Below, in pieces: positions 55,183 through 64,000 of a DNA stretch of 64,000 nt. How positions within the stretch are numbered: position 1 is the stretch's first letter; each line of letters opens with the position of its first letter. The notes under the pieces were generated by a model. The model worked only from the letters and a program-made list of their open reading frames with translations, was not told the DNA's origin and did no database searches. Source of the stretch: Mycobacterium sp. SMC-4 (GTDB lineage: Bacteria; Actinomycetota; Actinomycetes; Mycobacteriales; Mycobacteriaceae). The position numbers were made by a program, and so were the translations under genes. The stretch is taken from the NCBI RefSeq assembly GCF_025263265.1, contig NZ_CP079869.1, forward strand, positions 682,001-746,000, read 5' to 3'.

Positions 55183-56927
55183 CTCGCAGCCTTGGCGAGT
55201 TCCGTCACCGACCGCCCCAGAGCAGAGAACTTGCCTGCCAAGACCCTTAACTTGTCCGACTCTTTTGCCCGTGCTACTTGTGCCTCGATGGTCATCCACG
55301 ATTTCGCCAATTCTGCAGCTGCAGTTAGCTCCGCCAGCTCACGCTTCTTCAATCGAAGGGCATCGGCGCGATTTGCCTCTTGGGCTTTGAGGTCTGTGAT
55401 CTCGGCCTGCAGGGCACCTCGCGCTTCCAACACCTCAGCGGACAGAGTCGGCATGGTGGCCAGGAGCGAGGGATCTATGCTCTCTCCTGCTCGAATCGCT
55501 TCCACGACAGCAGTAACCGCACCGCTGATGTTAGAGACCGCCGCGTAGAAGGACGGCCTGTCGGAGCGGTCTTCGCATTCACCTAAAAATGTGTCGATGT
55601 CGGTGAGCTGAATCGCCAGGATGGGAGTAGTGGTGCTGTCGATGCTTTCACGCACTGCAGCGATGTCGGAGCTGATTCTGTCCGTCAGGTACTCGGAATA
55701 CTTCTCGACAAGGGCTCTTGCTGGATCAGCCAAAGGCTGCCGACAGTAGAGGCATCGCTCCGCATCGTGAACGTTGAGTGATTCCAGATGCGCCTTATAC
55801 CGATCGCCACTCGAGACGAAGGCTTCCCATGTCTCTTCCGGGTCCGCTGGGAGATCGGCGGCTGAGAACAGTTCTGCACGGAATGCCCGATAGTCGGCCT
55901 CGAGCTCAATGAGGCGGTGGACATTCTCGTTCAGCCCTTGGGTGTTCATCGACCCGAGCGCGGCCGCAGCAGAGGCCGCCTGTCCTAGGACTCGCTCGTT
56001 CCGTTGTCGCTCGGCGATATGAACAGTGATGGTGTCGGCTTCGAGCGCCGCAACCGCGCGGCGCAAGATGTCGATCCGTTCGTCCGCGTCTGACGCCCGG
56101 TCGGCTCGCGCGTTCAGGTCAGCCAGGTCTGTGGAGGCGCCGAGCGTCTCTACAAGCGGATAAATACTCGACTCTCGCGGAAAGCGACTTAGGAGTGCAG
56201 TCGACCCGGATGAGAGGACGCCGACGGATTGGTCGATCCTTTCGTGCACGCTTTTAATCGCTGCATTCACGTGGTTAAACAGAGCGAGAACAGTTGGGAC
56301 GTAGGAGTATTCCAAGTCATCATCGACGTGAAAGTTAACTGCTGGACTATCAAAGATAGACATCCGTGTGAAGGGCGCTTGCGCCTGAGCTCCAGCCCAC
56401 GCGAACTCCTTTGCTTCAGCTCCAACTAGGTATTCGACCTTCGCGGAGAGTGCCACATCTTCATCTGTAGTTATGTCGCCGAGAATTGCGTCTGCGGTAC
56501 GACTTCCTGCGAGCGCCTTGAAGATTCGGGCGTAGCCAGTCTTGCCGGTGCCGTTTTCCCCGAACAGAATGGTCATTCCAGCGTGCGGTTCGATTACCGA
56601 ACCGGTGACAATTGCGTTAACGCCGGTGACTCCAGAGAGTTTGGTGATGACGAGGGGGAGTTCGGCGTCTTCCTCCACTGCCTCGACGGCAAGGTCCGGT
56701 TCCGCCGGGAGGGAACGCTGGTCGAGCCCCTTCTCCTGTCTGAAGAGTGCGTATGCCACGTCAATGTCGTCTGCTGAAAGAGCCCGCCCGCTGCCGAGTA
56801 CCTGGCGGACGATTAGGCGTACCCACTCGTCCTGCTCATTTGCCCACTCGGCCAACGTCTCTCGGGGGTCAGGAGGGCTGGGATTCTCCTGGCCAGCCAC
56901 CTGAGACGCCTCCTGTTGCCTGTCCAC
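55183..56927 (-). pseudogene. N-terminal part of transposon-split RloC/Rad50-like ATPase
   Basis: The first ~581 residues of an 863-aa ATPase are here. Walker A is GENGTGKT (123-130). Long helical arms surround a CLYCRQPL motif at ~390, a CxxC zinc hook as in Rad50 and RloC. Signature, Walker B and C-terminus are at 47405-48260. GTG 56927 starts directly after the Res stop codon, so it was the last gene of the restriction operon. A truncated product would run into IS-A sequence and end as RSNDQNLWIPGGRTFPDDDL. Members of this class act as DNA-damage or phage-sensing effectors, some with an RNase; that role is inferred here. Confidence 0.9.
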
Positions 56928-59900
56928 TCAGACCGTCACCAGCTGCATGAGTTGGGTGTAGTCGGTAACCACGTCGTACTTGACGTCTTCACCGTTCTTC
57001 TCGTTGAGTGATTTGAAGAACTTACGTGCACATTCGATCTTGGCCTCCTCTGCTCCTTTCAGCTGGAGAGAGGAGAGCGAGCCTTTGGTTTCGGCTACGA
57101 AGTAGATGTGCTTGACCGCACCGTCGGTGAAGGCGACCGCCCAGTCAGGGTTGTAGTCCCCAACCGGAGTCGGAATGAAGAATCCACGTGGCAACTTGGC
57201 GTAGACGGCGACTTCGTTACTAGTATCAAGCTCGGTGACGAACTTGCGCTCCACTTTTGAATCGGTGACGACGTAGTCATAGATGTGCTTCGTTAGCTTG
57301 CTTCCGGCGTTGGCGAAGTCGTGGGTGGTCTGATTTTCGGTGAAGATCGCTGTGTCGAAGCGGTCTTCGAGGGTGTCGTATGTCAGATGCTCGATGATGG
57401 CGGTCGCCTTCTGCTCATTGATGAGCCGAGCGGCCTCAGTGATGAACTGCTCTGGGTTGAGCCTAAACTTCGCAAACGTATCTGGATTGACCCCCTTGAG
57501 TATCGCAGCGGCTGTCCTCCGGGTGAGATGAGTCTTCTCGGTGACTTCACCGAGCAAGTCGTACTTGACCTGCGAGCCGGCAGAGGTGTTCTCGGTGTGC
57601 GTGGCTGTACTAGAGATGCCAAAGCCCTTGCCGGTCGAGAGGTCGTCGGCATCGAGGGCATCGATCTGACTTCCTGCTTGAACGACATACTGCATTGCTG
57701 CGACATTGAGGTGGTTGTCGAGCGTATGAATACACTTGCTGATCAGTTCGGCAGAGTCGAACTCAACCTGATATACGGCCTTGTGATTGATGCGGTTCCA
57801 GAGTGCCTGGAACTCCTTCTTGGAGAAGTTGGCCTCGTTAAGCGGAATCCTCTTGCTCTTGCGACTGTCGGCGGGAACAGGCAGTTTCTGGTCGAGGGAA
57901 TCAACCAATGGCAGAAGATGTCTGATCATGGGCTTCAGAATTTCTGACGATGGCTCTTCGAGCGTCCCAGCCTTCCTGGCATCCCGGTACGTATCGGAGA
58001 GCGTGTAGTCCTCATTGAGGTAGTCGTTCTTGATGAGGTACATCTGAAGCGCACGGGCGAGGGCTTCTTCGACGATTGACTCGCCATCCTCGGTCTGAAT
58101 TGTCTTACCGGTAAAGAACTTAACCTCCGCTTTGCGGGGACGCACACTGAGCGTCTCGGCGATCTCTTTCTGTAGCCCTGCGACGAAATCCGTGTATGAC
58201 TCGTCCGTGACGACCGTCAGCTCGTTGATGTCGTGCACGGTGACGGGGTTGTCCATGCGCTCGCCATTCTGGTCAACGGCCAAACGAAGTCCGCGTCCAA
58301 TTTCTTGGCGCCGCGAGACGGTATTGTCGCTCTTCTTGAGCATGCCCATCACGAAGACGTTGGGGTTGTCCCAACCTTCACGGAGGGCGGAGTGGGAGAA
58401 GATGAAGCGCACCGGCTCGGACAAAGACAGTAGTCGTTCCTTGTCTTTGAGGATCAGGTCGTAAGCGTCGGGATCTGTTGATTGACCGACCTCGTCTCCC
58501 CGCTTCGCTACGGTGGGGTCGACTTGCCGTTTGGTCTTCCTGTCGATAGAGAAATAGCCCTCATGTACCGCATTCACGTCGTCGCGGCGTAGGTACTGTT
58601 GGTATGCACTGGTCGCGGCGTCGAGTTCGAGCTCACTAAGCATCTCGGAGACGAGGGCGAGGTATTCCTCTTCGAAGAACCGTGCGTAATCACCTAGGGT
58701 GTCCTCACGATCGTAGTCACGGTACTTCGCGACCTCGTCAATGAAGAGAAGCGACAACACCTTGATGCCTTGAGTGAAAAGCTCGCGCTCGCGGTTGAGG
58801 TGTGCGCGGATAACCTCGCGAATCTGGATGCGCCGCTTGGTTTCTTCTGTGATGTCGCGGTCCGCCAGCTGGCCGGCCATGACAACGTCGCCGTTGCTAA
58901 GTTCGATTACATCACGGTTGGCGTCGATATCAGTAATGAACAGGCCCTTGTAGGCCTCAATGCCATTGGCGATATCGTGAAGGTTGGCGCCCACATCCAG
59001 GCGCTTAGTCTGACGGGCGATCGGCCCGGTCTTCGTCTGGACTTCGATCTCAACACGAGCACGGGGTTTGGCACCCTTGGCTATCTCGATAGCATCGAGG
59101 TAGAGGTAGGCAGTGGTGCCGGCGAGCCCCTTGACTGTGATTCCGCGCACCGAGATTCGCTTCACCAACTTTTGGTTATAGGCGTCTACGGCGTCCAGCC
59201 GGTGGACTTTGGTGTGCTCAACCTTGTGAGTGGCGGAGTAGCGCAACACCATAAGTGCATTGAATCGCGATAGCGATTCCAATGCCTTTGGAGCACCGAT
59301 CTTTTGGGGCTCGTCGATGATCACGATTGGCCGGTTGGCACTGATGACGTCGATAGGACGTCGGGATTGGAACTCATCGAGCACTTCGTAAATTCGGAGG
59401 TTGTCCTTGCCCGTCGAATTGAATGCCTGAATGTTGATGATCATCACCTGTACCCCTGCATCGGAGCTGAACCCCTCAAGCTCGTGAAGCTGAGAAGAGT
59501 TGTAGATGAACGACCGCGGCTTCGAGCCATACATCTGTTGGAAGTGCTCAGCCGTCACACCGAACGACTTCTGCACGCCCTCGCGGATGGCGACTGACGG
59601 AACGACGATGATGAACTTGGACCAGCCGTAACGCTTGTTCAGCTCCATGATTGTTTTGATGTAGACATAGGTCTTGCCGGTACCGGTTTCCATCTCGACA
59701 TCGAGATTCGGTGCCCCTGGGGCAGCCTTACTGTCTACAAGCTTCGGTGATAGCGGCAGGTTCCGGGAGCGCTGTACCTTGTGAACATTGTCGAGCCGTT
59801 GCGCCGACGTCAGCGCAATCTCCGCGTTACGCAGGCCAGAGTCCGGCCCCATGCTCGGTTCAAACAACGTCGGGTTGCCGGTGTCGTTAACCCTGCCCGG

Positions 59901-60008
59901 ATCGATTCGATACGAGATGCCGTCATGCTTCGGCTGTCCAGCGAATGCCTCGACAACCGCATCCACCGCGTCGGTCTGATACTGCTGGACCTTGAACTGG
60001 AGTTTCAT
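56928..60008 (-). CDS. Type III-like restriction subunit (Res): helicase-endonuclease
   Basis: This 1026-aa protein has Walker A METGTGKTYVYIKTI (~106-120), a DEPQ box (~232-235) in place of DEAD/DEAH, LRYSATHK (motif III) and a C-terminal helicase half ending in EIGRGLRLAVDQNGER. Close to the end, NPDWAVAFTDG and FVAETKG (Asp955, Glu973, Lys975) form a PD-ExK nuclease core. With the Mod-like methyltransferase it would make a type III enzyme that translocates and cuts unmodified DNA. It starts at ATG 60008, five bases after the methyltransferase stop. All motifs look intact. Confidence 0.93.
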   Translation of the reverse strand: MKLQFKVQQYQTDAVDAVVEAFAGQPKHDGISYRIDPGRVNDTGNPTLFEPSMGPDSGLRNAEIALTSAQRLDNVHKVQRSRNLPLSPKLVDSKAAPGAPNLDVEMETGTGKTYVYIKTIMELNKRYGWSKFIIVVPSVAIREGVQKSFGVTAEHFQQMYGSKPRSFIYNSSQLHELEGFSSDAGVQVMIINIQAFNSTGKDNLRIYEVLDEFQSRRPIDVISANRPIVIIDEPQKIGAPKALESLSRFNALMVLRYSATHKVEHTKVHRLDAVDAYNQKLVKRISVRGITVKGLAGTTAYLYLDAIEIAKGAKPRARVEIEVQTKTGPIARQTKRLDVGANLHDIANGIEAYKGLFITDIDANRDVIELSNGDVVMAGQLADRDITEETKRRIQIREVIRAHLNRERELFTQGIKVLSLLFIDEVAKYRDYDREDTLGDYARFFEEEYLALVSEMLSELELDAATSAYQQYLRRDDVNAVHEGYFSIDRKTKRQVDPTVAKRGDEVGQSTDPDAYDLILKDKERLLSLSEPVRFIFSHSALREGWDNPNVFVMGMLKKSDNTVSRRQEIGRGLRLAVDQNGERMDNPVTVHDINELTVVTDESYTDFVAGLQKEIAETLSVRPRKAEVKFFTGKTIQTEDGESIVEEALARALQMYLIKNDYLNEDYTLSDTYRDARKAGTLEEPSSEILKPMIRHLLPLVDSLDQKLPVPADSRKSKRIPLNEANFSKKEFQALWNRINHKAVYQVEFDSAELISKCIHTLDNHLNVAAMQYVVQAGSQIDALDADDLSTGKGFGISSTATHTENTSAGSQVKYDLLGEVTEKTHLTRRTAAAILKGVNPDTFAKFRLNPEQFITEAARLINEQKATAIIEHLTYDTLEDRFDTAIFTENQTTHDFANAGSKLTKHIYDYVVTDSKVERKFVTELDTSNEVAVYAKLPRGFFIPTPVGDYNPDWAVAFTDGAVKHIYFVAETKGSLSSLQLKGAEEAKIECARKFFKSLNEKNGEDVKYDVVTDYTQLMQLVTV

Positions 60009-60013
60009 CGACG

Positions 60014-61870
60014 TCAGATGGCCTTCACATCCGTTGCAGGGGAAATTTCACGGAAGATCTGCGTCGCATTGATCCGAGCATCGTCGGACGCAAAGCTCGA
60101 GTCGCGGAAAACGGCCCGCAGTGGCTCGCGCCTTGCGACGGCTCTCACCAACTCTGAATTGATCTCAGTCTCGAAACATGCAGCAACCGCGCCGTTCTCG
60201 ACGAAGAAGACTCGATGTCCTTCGAGGTGTTCGACGTTGATGGGCATCGTCAGCTCGAGACCCCAGTCGAGCAGCACTTGGAACAGAAGGTCCTCGCCGG
60301 ACCGGCCTGGCTTGACACTATCGATCAGTTGGACCAACTCAGCTTGGCCTGTTTCATCGGGCGTTGCGGACACGTCCGTCATGTTCGTCGTGTCGACCTT
60401 GAACGAGCGAAATCCCACATCCAGCTGATGGGCGGCAAGCCCGGCGTCTTCGATTATTCTCGCACCAGCGCGTCTGATCCGCTCGCGTGAAATCTCTGCG
60501 ATGGTGTCGAAGCCAGCTTTTGCGGCACCAGATTTCGGATCCGGCTTCTCATCCAGCTGCACCATAATGAAGCGACGTCGGCCGCCGTCCTCCGCGTTCA
60601 TCTGCATCACGGCATGTGCCGTGGTGGAGCTGCCTGCAAAGAAATCGAGGATTGTGGCCTCGGGATCGCTTGACGCCAACTGGAGGATGTACTTCAAGAG
60701 CTTTACGGGCTTTGGGGTGTCGAAAACATCCTCGGGCATTAATTTCATTAGTTCATACTTGGCCTGCCGGTTGTGTCCGGTGCGCTCTAGATCAATCCAC
60801 AAGCTCGACGGTGGCAAGCCTTCCATCTCAGCGAGGTAGGTGCGACGCCGAATACCCTTGCCATCAGGGGTGAATCGAATCTCGCCAGAGGCGATCTTCG
60901 CGTCCATAGCTTCCCGAGACCAGCGCCAGCCGTTCTTGGGAGCGGGGATCTCGATTCCTTGCGGAGAGGTGAGTGAATAGATCAGGTTCTCTCGATAGTT
61001 TGGTGAATTGAGGGGATTGCCATCGAAGTATGGCCCCTTCGGATCGTTGTCAGGATTTTTGAAGTGGCCCCGTTTAGCGCTGTCGGAGATCCGCACAGGA
61101 AACCACTGACTGCTACGGGCATACACGAGGGTGTGGTTGTGATCCAGTGAAAACCGCTTGGCATCGTTATTACTGTTGTCTTTCGAACGCCAGATAGCGT
61201 CGACAACAAAGTTGGATTCCCCGAAAATCTCGTCGCACAGGCGCCGGAGGTTAGCTGCCTCAGTGTCATCGATCGAGATGAAGATGACCCCGTCTTCTGC
61301 TAGCAGATTCCTTGCCAGCTTGAGTCGCGGGTACATCATGGTGAGCCAGTTGGAGTGGAAGCGACCGTTGGACTCAGGGTTCGCAACCAGTCTCGAACCT
61401 TCGTCGTCAGATTGGCCGGATCGCCCCAGATAGGACGTGGTGTCCTCGGCGAAGTCATCCGCGTAGACAAAATCCCTGCCGGTATTGTATGGCGGATCGA
61501 TGTAGATGAGTTTCACCTTGCCCAGGTACGACTCTTGAAGCAGCTTGAGAGCGTCGAGATTGTCGCCTTCGACGAAAATGTTTTGAGTAGTGTCAAAATT
61601 CACTGACTCTTCCACGACCGGCCGCAACGTCTTTGCGACCGGTGCATTTGCAGCAAAAATTGCGGCACGCTTACCCGGCCAATTGACCTGATATCGCTCC
61701 TGAGGCCCCTCGACGATGTGATCAGAAAGCTCCTGGCGTAGAAGGTCAAAGTCGATGCCCCGCTTCACAACTTGTGCGGCTCCGGTGCCCTGGAGCGTTT
61801 CGGTGATTACGCTGGGGAACAGGTCGGCGATCTTGTCAATGTTGGCCTCGGTTAAGTCAGGTGATGTCAT
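60014..61870 (-). CDS. Type III-like N6-adenine DNA methyltransferase (Mod)
   Basis: This protein of about 618 aa is a beta-class methyltransferase: DPPYNT (125-130, motif IV) precedes DFFAGSSTTAHAVMQ (~406-420, motif I, with SST for the usual SGT). The target-recognition region lies between them. ATG 61870 is chosen because GGTGGAG lies 9-15 bases upstream; GTG 61885 would add five residues. It would methylate one strand of a short asymmetric site, protecting host DNA and directing the Res subunit. The recognition sequence cannot be predicted. It lies 18 bases after the DUF4391 gene in a tight operon. Confidence 0.93.
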   Translation of the reverse strand: MTSPDLTEANIDKIADLFPSVITETLQGTGAAQVVKRGIDFDLLRQELSDHIVEGPQERYQVNWPGKRAAIFAANAPVAKTLRPVVEESVNFDTTQNIFVEGDNLDALKLLQESYLGKVKLIYIDPPYNTGRDFVYADDFAEDTTSYLGRSGQSDDEGSRLVANPESNGRFHSNWLTMMYPRLKLARNLLAEDGVIFISIDDTEAANLRRLCDEIFGESNFVVDAIWRSKDNSNNDAKRFSLDHNHTLVYARSSQWFPVRISDSAKRGHFKNPDNDPKGPYFDGNPLNSPNYRENLIYSLTSPQGIEIPAPKNGWRWSREAMDAKIASGEIRFTPDGKGIRRRTYLAEMEGLPPSSLWIDLERTGHNRQAKYELMKLMPEDVFDTPKPVKLLKYILQLASSDPEATILDFFAGSSTTAHAVMQMNAEDGGRRRFIMVQLDEKPDPKSGAAKAGFDTIAEISRERIRRAGARIIEDAGLAAHQLDVGFRSFKVDTTNMTDVSATPDETGQAELVQLIDSVKPGRSGEDLLFQVLLDWGLELTMPINVEHLEGHRVFFVENGAVAACFETEINSELVRAVARREPLRAVFRDSSFASDDARINATQIFREISPATDVKAI

Positions 61871-61888
61871 GCGAAGTTTCTCCACCGG

Positions 61889-62545
61889 TTACCTTTGCTG
61901 TTCCAGTTCTGCTTGCTTGGCTTTCAGGATGCGCCGCAGCTCGACTTTGCGATTTAGTTGCGGCTCAGTTCGAAGTTTTCGTTGTAGCGCGGCGATGTCG
62001 CGCTCAAGCTTGCGGATCGCCTCCAGCCGCGCAGCCGCTTCCGATAGTCCTTCACCAGGTCGCGTTGACACCGGAGTGAGGGATTGCACGAGTGCTGTGT
62101 ATAGGGCCGGCAGCGTAATGACGGGTGGAAGTGGTTGCCGTGCAGCGGTGTCTGTGTGCCAATCGGTCGTATAGTAGGCGCCGAGCTTCGTCGATGCGGA
62201 GGTTACCTGCTTGTGGGTTGCAGTCATGCGGGTACGTCCGTCACTGCTGGTGACCTCGAAGATGATCGGTGTCTGGACGGCTTTGTCGATCGCAGCGATC
62301 ACGGGTTCGCTGACGTCGTCGCCTTTAGCGTCGATCTGGAAGACCTGAATCTCGGGGACCTGTTGGTCACCGGCGAGGTTAGTGGTGGACTCGGCGAGCT
62401 TGTAGGCCCAGGTGATGCGTTGAACCTCGTTGACGAACTTCTCACGCAGTGCGCCAGATACTGTGCCGTGTTCGTAGAACTTGGTCTTGGGTACTTGGCG
62501 GCCGAATTTGGCGGCGGCCGGCCAGCGGTAGAGGACGTCGGTCAC
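61889..62545 (-). CDS. DUF4391 protein
   Basis: This 218-aa protein opens with MTDVLYRWPAAAKFGRQVPK followed by TKFYEHGTVSGALREKFVNE, the DUF4391 signature. The Arg/Asp/Glu-rich core (TWAYKLAEST, EIQVFQIDAKG) looks like a PD-(D/E)xK-type fold but the usual lysine is not obvious. It ends in a coiled coil (LEAIRKLERDIAALQRKL). DUF4391 regularly sits between a SNF2-like helicase and a Mod-like methyltransferase. Its ATG overlaps the helicase stop by 4 bases, so the proteins are probably made in fixed ratio. Its role is unknown. Confidence 0.88.
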   Translation of the reverse strand: MTDVLYRWPAAAKFGRQVPKTKFYEHGTVSGALREKFVNEVQRITWAYKLAESTTNLAGDQQVPEIQVFQIDAKGDDVSEPVIAAIDKAVQTPIIFEVTSSDGRTRMTATHKQVTSASTKLGAYYTTDWHTDTAARQPLPPVITLPALYTALVQSLTPVSTRPGEGLSEAAARLEAIRKLERDIAALQRKLRTEPQLNRKVELRRILKAKQAELEQQR

Positions 62546-64000
62546 GTCGCTCCCTTGCTGGGATCGACGACAGCGATGAAGGCGATCAGTTCGAAGTCGT
62601 CGAGACCGGCGATCGCTTGGGTTAGCGCTGTGGTGGCACCGCCGGTGAAGAGGCTGTCGATGTCACGTTCTTCGGTGACTTGGATCATCGAATGGATTGC
62701 GGCGGTGAGCAGTTCTGAGTAGGTGCCCATTTCTGCGCCCTCGCGTGTGGTGTCGTTGAAGATGTGGGTGACGTCGGTAACCGGCTCGTCGTAGGGGCGA
62801 CATCCCGTACGGATCAAGTCGAGCAGGTGTTTGGCCTCGGTGTGGTCGGCGATGATATTGCCCTCGTTGTCGAGGTATACGAGGTAGTGGGGGTGAAGGC
62901 GATTGCCGCGGTTGATGTTGTCGTCGGCGTTGATGTTGCGGAGGGCGAAAAGCACGCCCGGAAGGAGACCTCTGGCTGGGTCGGCGGGAATCACTGCGTG
63001 TAGCCCCTTCGGGGCCGCGGCGAGGTCGCCGTATTCCTTGAGATAGCCGAGCAGGTCCATTCGAAAGTCATTGAGCCCGAGGTCGGTGATGGAAACACCG
63101 GTTCGGACGTCTTCCAGTTCGATCACTTCGTCCTGGAGCTTTCGGAGCTGCTCTTTGCGGAATAGTGCGTCACTGTCCTCAAGGGTGAGAACGTTATCGT
63201 CAGCGGTTCCGGCGAGATCGGCGATCACCATTCGGCTTTCGACGCGCTCCTTGAGATTGATGTACTCGTCCAGGGAGATGTCCGGCCAAAAGTTCACGAG
63301 TTGGATCTCGGCGTTGGTCGAACCGATGCGGTCGATCCGGCCGAATCGTTGGATGATCCTGACGGGGTTCCAATGGATGTCGTAGTTGACGAGGTAGTCG
63401 CAATCCTGAAGATTCTGGCCTTCACTGATCACGTCGGTACCGATCAACAGGTCCAGCTCGGCTGTCTCTTTGGGCATGGTGAGGTGACGTTGCTTGGATC
63501 GCGGCGAGAAGAGTGTCAGGGCCTGCTGGAAGTCATAGCCTGTACCCAAGGTCGTTTTCGCGGCGTGGGCACCACCGGTGACCAGTGCGGTCTGTATCCC
63601 GGCCCCACGAAATGATGGCGCGAGCTCGCGGTAGAGGTAGTCGGCTGTGTCGGCGAATGCGGAAAAGACCAGAGCCTTGCGATTCCCGGGGTTGAAAGGG
63701 TTTGCAGATTTGTCCTCGATGAGGCGTTTGAGCTTCTGGAGTTTCAGGTCGTGGGCCGGGGTGACCTTGTGCATCTCTTCTAGGAGTGCGCGTAAGGTCT
63801 CGCGGTCGTTAGCCAGGTCACGTTGCCAGGATTCCGTATCGATGTCGTTGAGGTCGATCTTGATCTTCTCTCCGAAGGAGAGGGCTTCGACGTTGGCGTC
63901 GTCTTCGTCGTCGACGTCCAGGTCGAGTCCGGCGAAGTCGACGTTAATCCCCGTGAGAGATCCGGTTCGCGAATCGAGTCGGTCGAGGGTGCGGTCAACT
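62542..64000 (-). CDS. SNF2-like helicase, C-terminal part (runs off the window)
   Basis: The frame is open to the right edge, so the start is not visible. The seen part (~485 aa) begins in an acidic region and enters the second RecA domain at KALVFSAFADTADYLYRELA. It contains LLIGTDVISEGQNLQDCDY (motif V) and NPVRIIQRFGRIDRIGS (motif VI). A ~200-residue helical tail follows. It is the first gene of the DUF4391-Mod-Res-ATPase operon within this window. It is not the missing half of the plus-strand SNF2 gene at 46966, because it lies on the opposite strand and has its own operon. Confidence 0.88.
   Translation of the reverse strand, partial: VDRTLDRLDSRTGSLTGINVDFAGLDLDVDDEDDANVEALSFGEKIKIDLNDIDTESWQRDLANDRETLRALLEEMHKVTPAHDLKLQKLKRLIEDKSANPFNPGNRKALVFSAFADTADYLYRELAPSFRGAGIQTALVTGGAHAAKTTLGTGYDFQQALTLFSPRSKQRHLTMPKETAELDLLIGTDVISEGQNLQDCDYLVNYDIHWNPVRIIQRFGRIDRIGSTNAEIQLVNFWPDISLDEYINLKERVESRMVIADLAGTADDNVLTLEDSDALFRKEQLRKLQDEVIELEDVRTGVSITDLGLNDFRMDLLGYLKEYGDLAAAPKGLHAVIPADPARGLLPGVLFALRNINADDNINRGNRLHPHYLVYLDNEGNIIADHTEAKHLLDLIRTGCRPYDEPVTDVTHIFNDTTREGAEMGTYSELLTAAIHSMIQVTEERDIDSLFTGGATTALTQAIAGLDDFELIAFIAVVDPSKGAT

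Noticed and set aside
62542..64000. The right-edge SNF2-like helicase as the missing half of the truncated gene at 46966
   Set aside because: It is on the opposite strand in an intact operon with DUF4391, and its frame is open beyond the window, so it should have its own N-terminus.
1..64000. CRISPR arrays, tRNA and rRNA genes
   Set aside because: I looked for regularly spaced repeats and for tRNA/rRNA signatures and saw none; a covariance-model scan would settle tRNAs and small RNAs.

Overview
The window is high-GC actinobacterial chromosome, most likely a fast-growing mycobacterium (Mycolicibacterium-like). This rests on gene families seen directly: two PknB-type receptor kinases, a PE-PPE-domain hydrolase, a WS/DGAT acyltransferase, a fatty-acyl-AMP ligase-like FadD, a DesA3-like acyl-lipid desaturase, a 19-kDa-antigen-like lipoprotein, mycothiol-linked enzymes, a VanW protein and a PonA2-type penicillin-binding protein. 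The species cannot be fixed from sequence reading alone.

Region 1 (1-34.9 kb) is core or lightly accessory mycobacterial DNA with a stress, envelope and signalling flavour. In order it holds: a receptor kinase fused to a periplasmic solute-binding domain; a CsbD-like stress gene behind a SigB/SigF-type promoter, followed by two small genes; two secreted alpha/beta hydrolases; two DUF5994 genes, one coupled to a 45-aa ORF; a cold-shock gene with a perfect terminator; a hidden 43-aa lysine-rich gene; a GT4 glycosyltransferase; a desaturase; three consecutive GAF-ANTAR regulators; a FadD; TerC; a ThDP enzyme beside a stub of an alcohol dehydrogenase; WS/DGAT; a second receptor kinase; several hydrolases; a VanW protein; mycothiol-type enzymes; DUF1206; an LpqH-like lipoprotein; and PonA2-like PBP.

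Region 2 (35.0-47.3 kb) is a plus-strand defence-type operon: a 1995-aa DUF4011/SF1 helicase with a predicted nuclease domain, a 128-aa unknown, a 1713-aa DEAD-box helicase with a DUF1998-like C-terminus, and the first ~119 codons of a SNF2-type helicase that stops abruptly. The layout recalls DISARM-like helicase clusters.

Region 3 (47.4-64.0 kb, visibly lower GC) is a minus-strand type-III-like restriction-modification cluster: a SNF2-like helicase (running off the right edge), a DUF4391 protein, a beta-class N6-adenine methyltransferase with DPPY, a Res-type helicase-nuclease, and an RloC/Rad50-like ATPase with a CxxC hook. It begins just where the SNF2 gene of region 2 is cut, next to a perfect 9-bp-arm palindrome.

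The ATPase gene is split by a nested set of transposons that can be undone on paper. An IS256-family element (9-bp target duplication) sits in the ATPase. A second IS256-type element carrying two divergent passenger genes (one DUF6933) sits in the transposase of the first (11-bp direct repeat). An IS21-family element (6-bp duplication) sits upstream of the second transposase. Removing them restores an 863-aa ATPase frame and a 437-aa transposase frame. The insertions therefore look recent, and the defence cluster was probably intact until then.
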